From the NCBI RefSeq assembly GCF_033473495.1, contig NC_088943.1:848001-912000 (forward strand): a stretch of DNA of 64,000 nucleotides, given 5' to 3'. Each line of letters begins with the position of its first letter. The stretch's first letter is position 1. The position numbers were made by a program, and so were the translations under genes. The stretch is from Cercospora beticola. Taxonomy: Eukaryota > Ascomycota > Dothideomycetes > Mycosphaerellales > Mycosphaerellaceae. The notes under the pieces were generated by a model. The model was not told where the DNA came from. It did no database searches and was given only the letters and a program-made list of their open reading frames with translations. This document shows positions 1 through 9,244 of the stretch, piece by piece.

Positions 1-1
1 C

Positions 2-463
2 CAAAACCCAACCGAACTTCGCACTGTAACAGTTTACCATTCCCATTACGAATACCTCGCCGGAGCAATCGCCCTCACATTCCTCGCCATGGCTCTCGTG
101 ATGGCGACATTCAATGGATTCTGGCTCCTAGGGCGTAATGTCACAATGTCCCCCATCGAGACTGCGAAAGCTTTCAATGCGCCCCTTCTCGCTCACGAGC
201 ATCCGAATGCGGAAGTTCAAGAACTTGTGAAAGGTGCAGGAGCGAAACCTGTGCGATATGGAGAAGTTATGACGCAGGTTGATGAGGAGAGGATGAGAGA
301 TGATGGGAACTCAATGTACAAAGGCGTGGAAGCGAATAATCGAAGTACGGAGAATATCATTGAGTTGAGGAATTTCGTCTATGGGTTTGAGGATCCTTCG
401 AGGGTGCAGCCGTTGAGCGGAAAGAGGAGGGGTGGAGGAGGTGGAGGAGGAGGTTTGTCATGA
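2..463 (+). CDS. C-terminal part of a fungal integral membrane protein, 5' truncated by the window edge
   Basis: An open frame runs from the first bases of the window to a TGA at 461-463, so the start of the gene lies outside. The visible 153 residues begin with a polar stretch, then one clear hydrophobic helix (around the AIALTFLAMALVMATFNGFWLL region, roughly residues 22-44 of the visible part), followed by a soluble tail of about 100 residues ending in a basic and glycine-rich run. A single helix followed by a cytosolic tail is how many large fungal multi-span proteins of unknown function end. I cannot name the family. No intron is needed in the visible part. The downstream Met codons at 89 and 101 are internal. 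Confidence 0.7.
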   Translation, partial: QNPTELRTVTVYHSHYEYLAGAIALTFLAMALVMATFNGFWLLGRNVTMSPIETAKAFNAPLLAHEHPNAEVQELVKGAGAKPVRYGEVMTQVDEERMRDDGNSMYKGVEANNRSTENIIELRNFVYGFEDPSRVQPLSGKRRGGGGGGGGLS

Positions 464-606
464 GTATGAGGATTTTGTATAAATAGATATTGCGGAGCAT
501 ACCGTGAGCTAGACTTCATGTACAACCCAGTGAAAGAACTGTTCTAGACCTTCTCGTATGTGGCCTTCCCCAAGATTGCAAGTAGAAATTCATGCAAGCC
601 ACGTTG

Positions 607-1683
607 CTATAAAACGGGATGGCCTGCGAAGTCCTATTGCACACCTCCACGCGGTCGTAGGTAGAAACAGATAGCTTCGGCTATGCTGGCAAAGTGTAGG
701 GCGGCTAGGCACCTATAGAAGCAGGAAGAAGGCGACAAAAAAGTCCAGAATTTCGACCTAGGGAGATTAGAGAGCTCCTAAGAACACGAAGACGACGCCA
801 GCGCGGTACAACTACTATAAGATTCTAATGCTCGACTACGGGATAGCCCTTCTAGGTAGTAAATACTACTATAGGCCTAGAGGCTAGAGTAGTAACCTAG
901 GCTCTAAACAGGCTAAAGAGGAGGAACTAAGTATACCTAAGGGAAGGCTTTAATAAGAAAGAGCAAGGATAGCAGAAATAGAAGAAAGGAGCAGTAGTAC
1001 CCCTATAGACACTAGGACAACTAGCTACTAGGAGCCTTTTGTCTAACACAGGAGACTCTAAGGCAGACTAGTCCCCCTGCCCTAGAGCCCTCTAGAAACC
1101 TTAAGTCTAAAGGCAGAGCATCTAATATAAGCTATCTAACTCTATACTGCACTTAGAGCTACCTATAAAGACACCTGCTATTCTAGACATTCTGCAAAAA
1201 CTAGAATTTCTCTAGATATAGGTTATATAACTAGGTGCCAAGGAAGGTTGAAATCTAAGTAGGATTTATATAGGGAGACACCTACCCTAGGAACTAGCAA
1301 GAAAGAGTTAGGCATAGGATTAACATAGATACTAGTATAGGGACAAAGACTATATATATAGGCTAGAGTCCCTAAGCTAGCAGGCAAGAGGATTAGGCTC
1401 CTAAGCAACAAATAACACAAGAAACAACTAAGGAGAACTGCATTGCAAAGGATCTAATAAACTGTTAAGATAACACAAATTATCCTAAGGAGAACTAGAA
1501 ACTACGGAAGCGGTAGGCTATGCAGAGCTTGCTACAAAACATAAAGACATAAGGAGGTTTTTCTGCCGGAGTGCTAGCACGAGGGCTTTTCTACCTACGA
1601 AAAATATAGGGCGTGCTGCTTACTCTAGTTAAAAGAGGTAGACCGGCGTATAAGAGTTATCTATCTATCTATAAAACGGGATG
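607..1683. mobile_element. RIP-degraded transposon relic with 15-base direct repeats at its ends
   Basis: The same 15 bases (CTATAAAACGGGATG) stand at 607-621 and 1669-1683, like a target-site duplication. The DNA between them differs sharply from its surroundings. It is packed with CTA and TAG, has few TG or CA dinucleotides, and has no CpG at all from 841 to 1504. TpA excess with loss of CpA and TpG is the mark of repeat-induced point mutation, and here CpG has gone as well. Just before the right copy there is a short CTAT simple repeat, which can occur at the 3' end of LINE-type insertions. No frame survives, so the class cannot be assigned. A target-site duplication of variable length favours a LINE over a DNA transposon, but that is an inference. 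Confidence 0.6.
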
Positions 1684-2070
1684 AGTCCAGAACAAGTCGT
1701 TGCCAAGCATTCAACGGAAACTGGAGATGCTGTTGAATGGAAGGAATTGGCCAGGTTGAGTGCTGAGGAAAAGCCATCTGCTCATTCATTCTATCTATAC
1801 AAGTAAAATTCTCCTGGCGGTCATAGCCCATCCATAATACTCCTACACTATATACATTCTCATTACTATTCGCAAGGAAAAACAGCTGTGACAGTCTATG
1901 TCATATCTTGACATTCTCGCGAAAGGTGGTATCATCTCGCTCGTGCTTAAAAGTCCTCCATGTGGGACGTCCATAACTCAATAGCAAAGAGAAGCAAAAA
2001 TAGAGCAAGGGAATATTCCGTTATCAGGGAATGTCGTCGTCATCTTCCACTCCTTTCGTGTCATCTCCTT
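1684..2070. other. Intergenic DNA between the transposon relic and the zinc-finger gene
   Basis: Base composition returns to normal at 1684. The stretch holds the 3' flank of the convergent zinc-finger gene. I see no gene, RNA or repeat in it. Confidence 0.5.
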
Positions 2071-3843
2071 TTAGCACGCCGTGGCAGCAGCGACTTTCAT
2101 CCCCATACCTGGTGCGGTATTCGGTCGCTCTTCGAGTTCTGCTCTTTGCCTCAAGAGGGCGAAACCAGAAGCGCTGAGGGCGTAACGTTTGTGTCCGAGA
2201 GCGGCTCGCTTGACGGCTGCTGTAGCGGCGGCGGCGCGAGCGTTGTTTTCTTCTGAGGCGACTTTGCGAAGAGTCTTTTCTAGTAGTGACTTTCGAATAC
2301 TTGAAGGTCGCTCAGTTGTGTTCGTAGGCTTCTCGGCAGAAGCCGGAGCCAGTGAGTCCCGACGGTTGTATCGATGGAAAGATACTCTTGAAGCTTGCAT
2401 GATGATGCCGGAGTCTGGGCGGTCGGAGTTCTGGTGTAGAGCATTGAACTCGAGTTGAGCGGCAGTGAGTGCTCGTTGTGCATCAATGTCGTCGATGACT
2501 CTGCTGAAGTGTGCATCGAGGGAGTCCATGTCAATAGCGCTGTCACGTTGACTTGAGGACCAGCGAGATTGTGTGCCGTCGGAGTTGGCAGCGGCGAAGT
2601 GTGGAAGCATGGATTCGTAGGTACGCTTGCAATCCGCCAGGCTCATGTGGGGATCGGCAGAGCCGTTGAGGGTCTCGGCCAGGATAGTCGCAACGGCGAC
2701 ACGATGTGTTCGGAACTGGCTCAGCTCCCATGCCCAGAGATGTCTTTGCATTAGAGCGTGGTCGTTGGTGATGGACAATTTGGAATACGTGGGAGGGTGG
2801 TGGCCATTGCAAGGTCCATTGTGTCGGAATGTGAAGCCACAGTGTTTTGTGAGGTTTGCGGATTGCAGATGTCGGTTCAGGTCTCGCTCGTTGGCGAAGT
2901 AGATGCGGCAGTCGTCGCACTTATGTCTCTTCTCGCTGAAGTCTACGGAGTGTTGGCCAAGGTGTTCAACAAGTGCGTCGCCATCGGATGGGAACTCATC
3001 TCCGCAGAGGTCGCAGTGGACTGTGTTGGGCGATGCCATGGGTCGTTGTAACAGGCGAGTGACGAAGGACATGGTCTGACCTGTCGCATCATCTGCATCG
3101 GCAGCAACGTACCCTGAGTCATGGGCGCTATGCGTGGTCCAGCTGTGGTCACCGTCAATGACCCAGTAGCGCTGAGATGTGGGCTGGCGATGGCATGTCT
3201 GCTCCTCGAGCTGCGGTGTGAAAGTCGCCTGCACGGTGCTGTCGCAGCCACCGAGCCCGGTCGCTAGGTGCTTGGGTAAATAGTTTGATGGGAACCTGAT
3301 GCCACACTCCGGGCAAGGTTCCTTGTCGTCGTGGTGCTTGATGGTGATGTGTCGACTCAATGCTTCCTGTGTTGAGAATATCTTATCGCAGATGTGGCAA
3401 GGGTAGTTGTTGATACCAGCACATCGTCGAATGTGTTCGGTCAGGCGAAATGCAGTGGAGTACGACTTCCCACATGAGCAGCAGTGTCGTCCGGAAAGAT
3501 CTTTGCCCAAATCGCAGTGAAGATGTCGCGGGATAGACGGTACACGAGGTGTCTCTTCCTCATCGTTTTCGTCAATGTTCTGTTCTTCCCCAGCTAGTAG
3601 TCGGGCCGCAATGCGATGGAACTCAGCAGCACTGACTTGCGCATCGCCGGTTGAGAAGTGGAAACCAGATAGGGAAAGGTTCTCTCGATCCATGTCGTCC
3701 ATGTGAGCTGTGAAAGTTTCCGTCCTGTCCACCGCTTTGATAGAGGGCGAAGCGGAAAGCATTATTTGGGGGGTGGGGATGTCGGCCAGAGGCCAGTTAT
3801 GCTCATCCATGATGATGGCATTCCGTTTTGGCGATCTAGACAT
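2071..3843 (-). CDS. C2H2 zinc-finger protein, 590 residues
   Basis: A single-exon gene, ATG at 3843-3841 and TAA at 2073-2071. Cys/His clusters lie at roughly residues 117-142 (CxxC followed by HxxxxC, an atypical pair), 149-170 (CHIC with a 12-residue spacer to HxxxxH, a classic C2H2 finger), 176-200 (a partial finger), 275-300 (CDLC finger) and 308-335 (CDDC with a longer His/Cys end). The C-terminal third is low complexity and rich in Ser, Ala and Arg, with a basic Ala-rich stretch near 530-560. Classic fingers of this kind bind DNA or RNA, so a nuclear regulatory role is likely, but the target is unknown. The mixture of intact and irregular fingers is typical of fungal orphan zinc-finger proteins rather than a named factor. 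Confidence 0.85.
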   Translation of the reverse strand: MSRSPKRNAIIMDEHNWPLADIPTPQIMLSASPSIKAVDRTETFTAHMDDMDRENLSLSGFHFSTGDAQVSAAEFHRIAARLLAGEEQNIDENDEEETPRVPSIPRHLHCDLGKDLSGRHCCSCGKSYSTAFRLTEHIRRCAGINNYPCHICDKIFSTQEALSRHITIKHHDDKEPCPECGIRFPSNYLPKHLATGLGGCDSTVQATFTPQLEEQTCHRQPTSQRYWVIDGDHSWTTHSAHDSGYVAADADDATGQTMSFVTRLLQRPMASPNTVHCDLCGDEFPSDGDALVEHLGQHSVDFSEKRHKCDDCRIYFANERDLNRHLQSANLTKHCGFTFRHNGPCNGHHPPTYSKLSITNDHALMQRHLWAWELSQFRTHRVAVATILAETLNGSADPHMSLADCKRTYESMLPHFAAANSDGTQSRWSSSQRDSAIDMDSLDAHFSRVIDDIDAQRALTAAQLEFNALHQNSDRPDSGIIMQASRVSFHRYNRRDSLAPASAEKPTNTTERPSSIRKSLLEKTLRKVASEENNARAAAATAAVKRAALGHKRYALSASGFALLRQRAELEERPNTAPGMGMKVAAATAC

Positions 3844-5559
3844 TGTGAAGGTTGAAAGTCTACCTCTAGATTTGGCGAAGGAAGATGAATGTCTTGGTTG
3901 ACATGTGGTATATGACGTTATTCCTGGCTCTACCCGAATCGGAACAGATGTATGTTGTCCTTTGTGTGTATCGTGTGAGGTGAGGTTAGTTGAGACTCAA
4001 ATGCTAGTAAGATGCTAGAGGCCATTAGTAGAACAAGAGAAACCTTCCTACCTATATCCTGCTACTCCTCGCGCCTGCTTCAGAGGGCACTGTACTACAA
4101 TGACACAAACTTCACCACGCAGCCTAGCTAGAAGTGTTGCGTGCCGTGGTAACGTTGTGCCGTTGACCCACGACCGCGCTGATCAAAGAATTGAACGGAT
4201 CAGTGGACCACGCCAGACAGACGACTGTAGCCGGCCCTCAGATCAAGATTAGTAGCCGTTGAATACTGATTGGCGCCTTGCAGGATCCTTGGCTATGAAA
4301 CGCACACGCCACCCAGCCCTTTGCTCGGGCAACTGGCCGAGTCTTCCGAGTAACGTGATTGCTTGCCGAGGGTAGCGACAGCTGATGTGGCTGGCTCCTC
4401 GATGTCGCGTCGTCGGCGGTTTCCAGGCAGGAAGCAACGTTGAGACTGTCTGAAGCGCACCGTGGATCGAGGATGAGAAGTTCTCAGGTTAGACGCTGCG
4501 GGCAAACAGTACCCTCGTGGGCTGGAGCAAAGCGCGACTCAGTTGAGCAATTGAGAACAGACACGCGATTTGATTCACGGGTAACCCGAAATGTTTTGCT
4601 GTTGGTGATCGAGGTATAGGATATGTTCCAGCTCTCCACGCCGGAGGCAGCGCGTGGTTATAACGTCTACATGTGGCGCTATCTTGTGTTGACCGGCACT
4701 CCTGCACCTCGACGTCGACAGTGGACACAGCGAACACAATGCTGCAGGCACGTCACACGAATCTCGATACATGTCGCAGTCTACAGGCAGTCATCATCGA
4801 TGTTTCGTACGGATGTCCGGTCCACTCCAGTCAGTCGTCTTGGGTGGATTGCCGGGCAACGAGGTCGTTCGGTGACATGCGCGCGCATACTGCACGTTGT
4901 TGCCGGCCGAGGGGCAAGAAACAGGTAGCGAGCTACTCGGCGGACCCTATCACATCCAGTATATGTGACAGATCCGAGCGCTGAAGGATGGACGCCGCGG
5001 TGCCTAATCCGGATGAGACCAAACTTGGCGGAGAGCCGAGAGCACGCCTCACTGCGTGCGCAGTGAAACTGTCACCATTGTCTCTAGTAACAGGAGTAGT
5101 CTAGAGCGTAAGGGCCCTTCAGGGTCTAGTGTCTGGCTTGTCGCGCAATCTTGGATGAGTTGTGCCTCAGCAGAATTGCAAATTGTGTTGCGCTAAGGTT
5201 CCTGCCTCCTAGCTCGAGCCTCGAAGGATGTATCTGACAAGATTAGTGGAACATTGCGGCAGCAGAAGCGAGCTCTGCGCATTGTGCTCGAAATAGCATC
5301 GATCTGGAGAATATCGAGATCTCAGGAATGTACCTTGCATGTACACAGTGTTGTCGTCACTCCTGCTGTGCACAACCGCCGATGCTTGCGATCTTTATGC
5401 ACGCGCGACGTGATGCTCTCATCGCCCGAGAGCAGACCATGGCCGAAGCTGCGACCCTGCGTCGGAATGCTCCTAGATCTCTGCTGACAGGCCATAATCT
5501 TGCGGTTCGTCTTCATCATTCCGCAGACTTCGATACCAAAGCTTGGCTGCGCTGACCGA
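3844..5559. other. Gene-poor intergenic DNA
   Basis: Several open frames of 60-100 codons occur on both strands, but none has a recognisable domain or consistent coding composition. The 5' end (3844-4000) is the promoter side of the zinc-finger gene. From about 5100 the DNA grades into the inverted repeat described separately. Confidence 0.5.
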
Positions 5560-6595
5560 GGGTACCGAGCCATGGTTGGGTGCGGACAGCAAAACTCGAA
5601 CGGGGAAACACCCTCAGTCTGCGGGCTCTCCCGCGAAATGGATTCACCAGCTGCCTCGCTTGTCGACATAGGGTGCCTTGAATACGCCACATGAATGCAG
5701 AGATACGAGAAGCGAGGACGCAAAGCGTGCAGTGTTGATGAGGTTCCATTGTGCTGCCCGGCGGGAGAGTGGCTGACCGCAGCCCGGCGTACCAAGCGTA
5801 CCTCTCCGGAACTGAGCTTCCACGCTTCCGGACAAGGAGACTCCAGCCCTCGAGATCGAGACCATATACTCGCCATCGAAGAGCGCGGAGGCCGTTGTAC
5901 TACACATTCGCTCTGATGACGCTCAAAAGCACGCATATCCCATGTGCTCATGCCGCGCAGGACCGAATATGGACATGCCAGCGATTGTGCCGACAGCTCT
6001 AGTTGCATCTTCACCCGGACACCTGCCGCTCTCTTCACATACGTCAGGCACAACGACTTCCGCAAAGGACAGAATGCGCGGATTCTGTCGATATCGACGA
6101 TGTATCCCGCGTTTCATCGTAGATGCTGCTCTATCTTTGCTGCACTCCTTTGCTGAAGCATCGCGGCACCACTGACGGGCCCGATCGCAGGCTTTCGATA
6201 GTATGCCGACCACTGTTTGTTCCTGGTGATGCTATCTTTGCCTCCCTGCCTCCGTTCGCAAGCAGTCACAGACTGTGCTTTTCGCGGGAGAGAAATCCCC
6301 AAGTCCATGCGGCGATCGATCGCGTCGGACGGTGCGCTGGAGGTTTGCGGCGATCGTGCTGGCCTTCCGCTGGGCAGCAGAATGGAAAAGCATGATCAAC
6401 ACGGCGTGCTTTGCCCGTGGGCGCGAGTACTTCCTCGCTCCTCGTGTCTCTGCATTTACGCGGCGTACCCAAGGCAACCCGTCTTGCGAAGCGTGGTAGT
6501 CGCGTAATCGGGGGCGCGGCGAGAAAGCAACGATTCCGGCTGCTTGCGAGTTTCCATGTTGCTGTCCGCAACTGAGGTGACACGGCGATGTTGGA
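5560..6595. repeat. Long degenerate inverted repeat, arms about 5560-5790 and 6340-6595
   Basis: The plus strand at about 5575-5790 resembles the reverse complement of about 6340-6595. Shared blocks include TGCGGACAGCAA, TGCCTTG followed by TACGCC, AATGCAGAGA followed by ACGAG and AGCGAGGA, and CCATT/CTGCTGCCC followed by GCGG. Many differences are G/A or C/T transitions, as expected if both arms were hit by RIP, and there are a few gaps. The frames that run through it (up to 247 codons on the minus strand) are best explained as chance open frames in the repeat. It may be two inverted copies of a dispersed element or one large palindromic element. Confidence 0.6.
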
Positions 6596-6992
6596 CGCGC
6601 TTCTCGTGTCCAGCAGTGATAAGAATGAGGAAGCAGTCGCGTCGGAGCCTTTTCGGCCTTTTCGGTCCGAGCGACCCCTGCCCGTTGCGAACGTCGCTTG
6701 TCGTTCTTCACATGAACACGAAATGCCGAGATATATCGAGTAACGGATTTCCTGTGATCCGCGAGAAATTCTCGCGCGCGCTTGGAAAGATAAGTTCCGC
6801 GACAAGAACAAACTGAACATTTACAGGGTACGCGTTTCAAGCTGTACAAGATTTGATTCTCTACCATATGAGCGGCCAGTATCGGCCAAACTCCCCAGCG
6901 CCATCGCTAAAAGATCAAGCATCATCTGCCACAAGGCAAGCATCATCTCTGTCTAGTATAGTCTCTGTCGATATTCGCGATCCGGGTACCAC
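6596..6992. other. Intergenic DNA between the inverted repeat and the transporter 3' end
   Basis: No gene is visible. The right part is the 3' flank of the sugar transporter. Weak similarity to the left flank of the repeat continues to about 6640. Confidence 0.4.
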
Positions 6993-8703
6993 TTATGCCT
7001 TGTTAGAGAAGCGGCTCAGGAACCCACTCTTCTGCTTCCTCTCCACGACTTGTCCGTCAACGACATCGAAATCCTTGAATCTGCGTGGTGGGACCTTTGC
7101 GCCGTACAGCGCTTCAATCTCCACGTTGCTCCTGTTCTTGGTCTCAGGCTGGAAGAAGTACAGACCAGCCATGATGAAAAGCTCGGCGCCCACGAACAAG
7201 AACATAATCTTGCCTCCCCAGTTGAGTTGATCTGGGTTGATGAAGTAGGGGAAGATCGAGCTGAGCAGGAGCGCTGTCAGCTGCTGGCAGACCAAGACAA
7301 AAGAAATTGTCTTTGGTCTGCAAGATTGACTAGCTGTTTCTTGTGCGACAGCCCACCCGTAGCAGCCTACGGTGGCGGTGGACAGCATAGACCATGTGAT
7401 CATGAAGCAACTAAATTCGCAGGTTAGCACGCGCTCGACTGGGTATCGATCTTCGAGACTCTACGTACAGGATGACTGTAACAGCCGCGCTGTTGTTCTC
7501 AGGGGCCATCGAACATCCTGCGATGATGATGGACCAGATCATCAAGATGGTACCGCCGCCAATGAGACCTTTTCGACGTGGGATGACATCCGCAAGTCCG
7601 ACAGCGACGAAGTTGGAGAGGAACTGCAGCGTAGATGAGATGGCCGTCAACATGAATGGATCGGCTTGACCAATGAGCTCGAAGTAGTACGTCTGGTAGG
7701 TGTTGGCGAAGTAGCCACCGGAGAAGTTCTGCGACTGCAGACCAAGAACAGCAACAAAGGTACGAGTCCGGTTCTCTTTGCTGAAGATGGCCTTCCAGCT
7801 CGTCTGGCTGACACCGTTGGCTTCCGCATCGTCTTCGTGCAATTCCTTCTTGATTGTGTCGATGATTTCGTCGACCTTGGCATTCTCGCCGTAAAGCTTG
7901 ATCACAGCTCTGCGAGCCTTATCTTCACGGCCCTTCTTGATGAGGTAGACTGGAGACTCTGGCAGGAATGGCAGTCCAATGGCGTAGAGAGCTGGCACGA
8001 GGAATGTCATGCAGAAAGCGAGACGGAAGCTCCACTCTCCCTGAATCTTCGATGATCCATAGCCTGTGAGGGACGACAAGAAGAATCCAAGGACAATGAC
8101 CACGTTGGTTAATGAGGAGAAAGTGCTTCGAAGGTGAGCCGGAGCATTCTCAGTCACGTAAAGAGGAGGTGTCGCAGTTGAAAGGCCAACCGAGAGACCG
8201 AGGAGGAGCTTCGACACGAACAGTACCGGAAGATTTGGCGCAAAGACAAGCGCGAAGGAAGATGCCAAGGAGAGCGCAACGGCGCCGATCAAGAGGGCCT
8301 TGCGTCCAACTTTGTCTGCAATGCAGCCGACAAGGAAACCACCGAAGACCTGACCGATAGTGGAAGCTGCGTTCCAGAGAGACTGCCAGAGTGCGGGGAT
8401 GACCCATTGTCCTTCTTGGTCGGCTGGATGGTACCACTCGCCATAGACTTTGCGAAACTCAGGAAAGGCGATGGCGACACCAGAAAGGCCGGCATCGTAA
8501 CCCCATCCGAAGACGAGGATCATACAATAGAGTGCCCACCAGCAGTATCGGGAGTCCGCCTTGATGGCTGTCCATAGCTGAGCATACTGCTCCTTGGCTG
8601 TCAGGTTCTTCCTCGTTGTCGGGTCCACGGTGGAGGAGGTGGCTGAAATGGATTCTGTCTCGACGTGGACCGCATCGGTCTTTTCGACCTGGACGTCTTT
8701 CAT
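6993..8703 (-). CDS. MFS sugar transporter, about 550 residues
   Basis: Two exons, 8703-7469 and 7410-6993, with a 58-base intron (7468-7411) that starts GTACGT and ends TTTAG. The spliced frame reads straight through into the last two helices. I start at the ATG at 8703, because the open frame further upstream begins with a non-ATG codon. The protein is a 12-helix sugar porter: an early helix with the GYDAGLSG type motif, the GRK loop signature (ADKVGRKALL) between helices 2 and 3, PESPVYL at the end of helix 6, a long central loop, the RRKGL loop, and PETKNRS after the last helix (the PETKG-type end motif). It should be a proton-coupled importer in the plasma membrane. It is divergent from a GH32 invertase-type gene, so the substrate is probably sucrose, another fructoside or the released hexose. 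The substrate cannot be read from sequence. Confidence 0.9.
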
Positions 8704-9244
8704 GGTAGCCGAGGGTGTGTGGCTTGACGCCTTAGTGCTTGGCTGGCTTGCGAAGTAATGTCGCAAAGACGTTGTACCAGAGAAGTGATGTTATTGATGG
8801 TGGATGGAGAGTACCAAGAGGCATGGCGAACGACATCTTAAGTAACAAGCTCTCGAACATCACCATTGAGAACCTCCGACCACGAGGTTCCCACGCTGCA
8901 CACAGTTCAAGCTAGTCTACCCCGTGGGTGGCGTTCTGGGGAGGGAGACGATTCGCTGAATTTCTAAAAACGGATAGTATCACCGAGTCACGTTGCGTAC
9001 ATTGAAGCACAAGTATCTCCGACAACCATCGGGAGCTCCACTTCCCCATCCTCTGGAAACGTGACAATCCCCATGCGGGGACTTTCTCGGCGCTGGCCCG
9101 TCGACGCTTTAGAGGTGTTGCTTCGGACATACGGTGGGACCGCGGTCTCGCTTGCAATGAGAGGAAGAATGTTTTTGAGGCGTCCTGTCTCCGCTCTCGT
9201 GTCAATCGAAACAAGTCCACGTTGACCAATATTCACATTTCGAC
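8704..9244. promoter_or_regulatory. Shared divergent promoter of the sugar transporter and GH32 genes
   Basis: The 541 bases between the two start codons must drive both genes. Two hexamers fitting SYGGRG, the binding consensus of the fungal carbon-catabolite repressor CreA/Mig1, are present: CTGGGG at 8936-8941 and GCGGGG at 9075-9080. Such hexamers are common by chance, so repression by glucose is plausible for a sugar-use gene pair but not shown. Confidence 0.45.

Noticed and set aside
5322..6065. Minus-strand open frame of 247 codons
   Set aside because: It crosses one arm of the inverted repeat, has no domain, and its composition is that of random GC-rich DNA with few stops.
6232..6867. 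Minus-strand open frame of 211 codons
   Set aside because: It lies in the other arm of the inverted repeat and has a competing frame of 184 codons on the same strand. Neither shows a domain.
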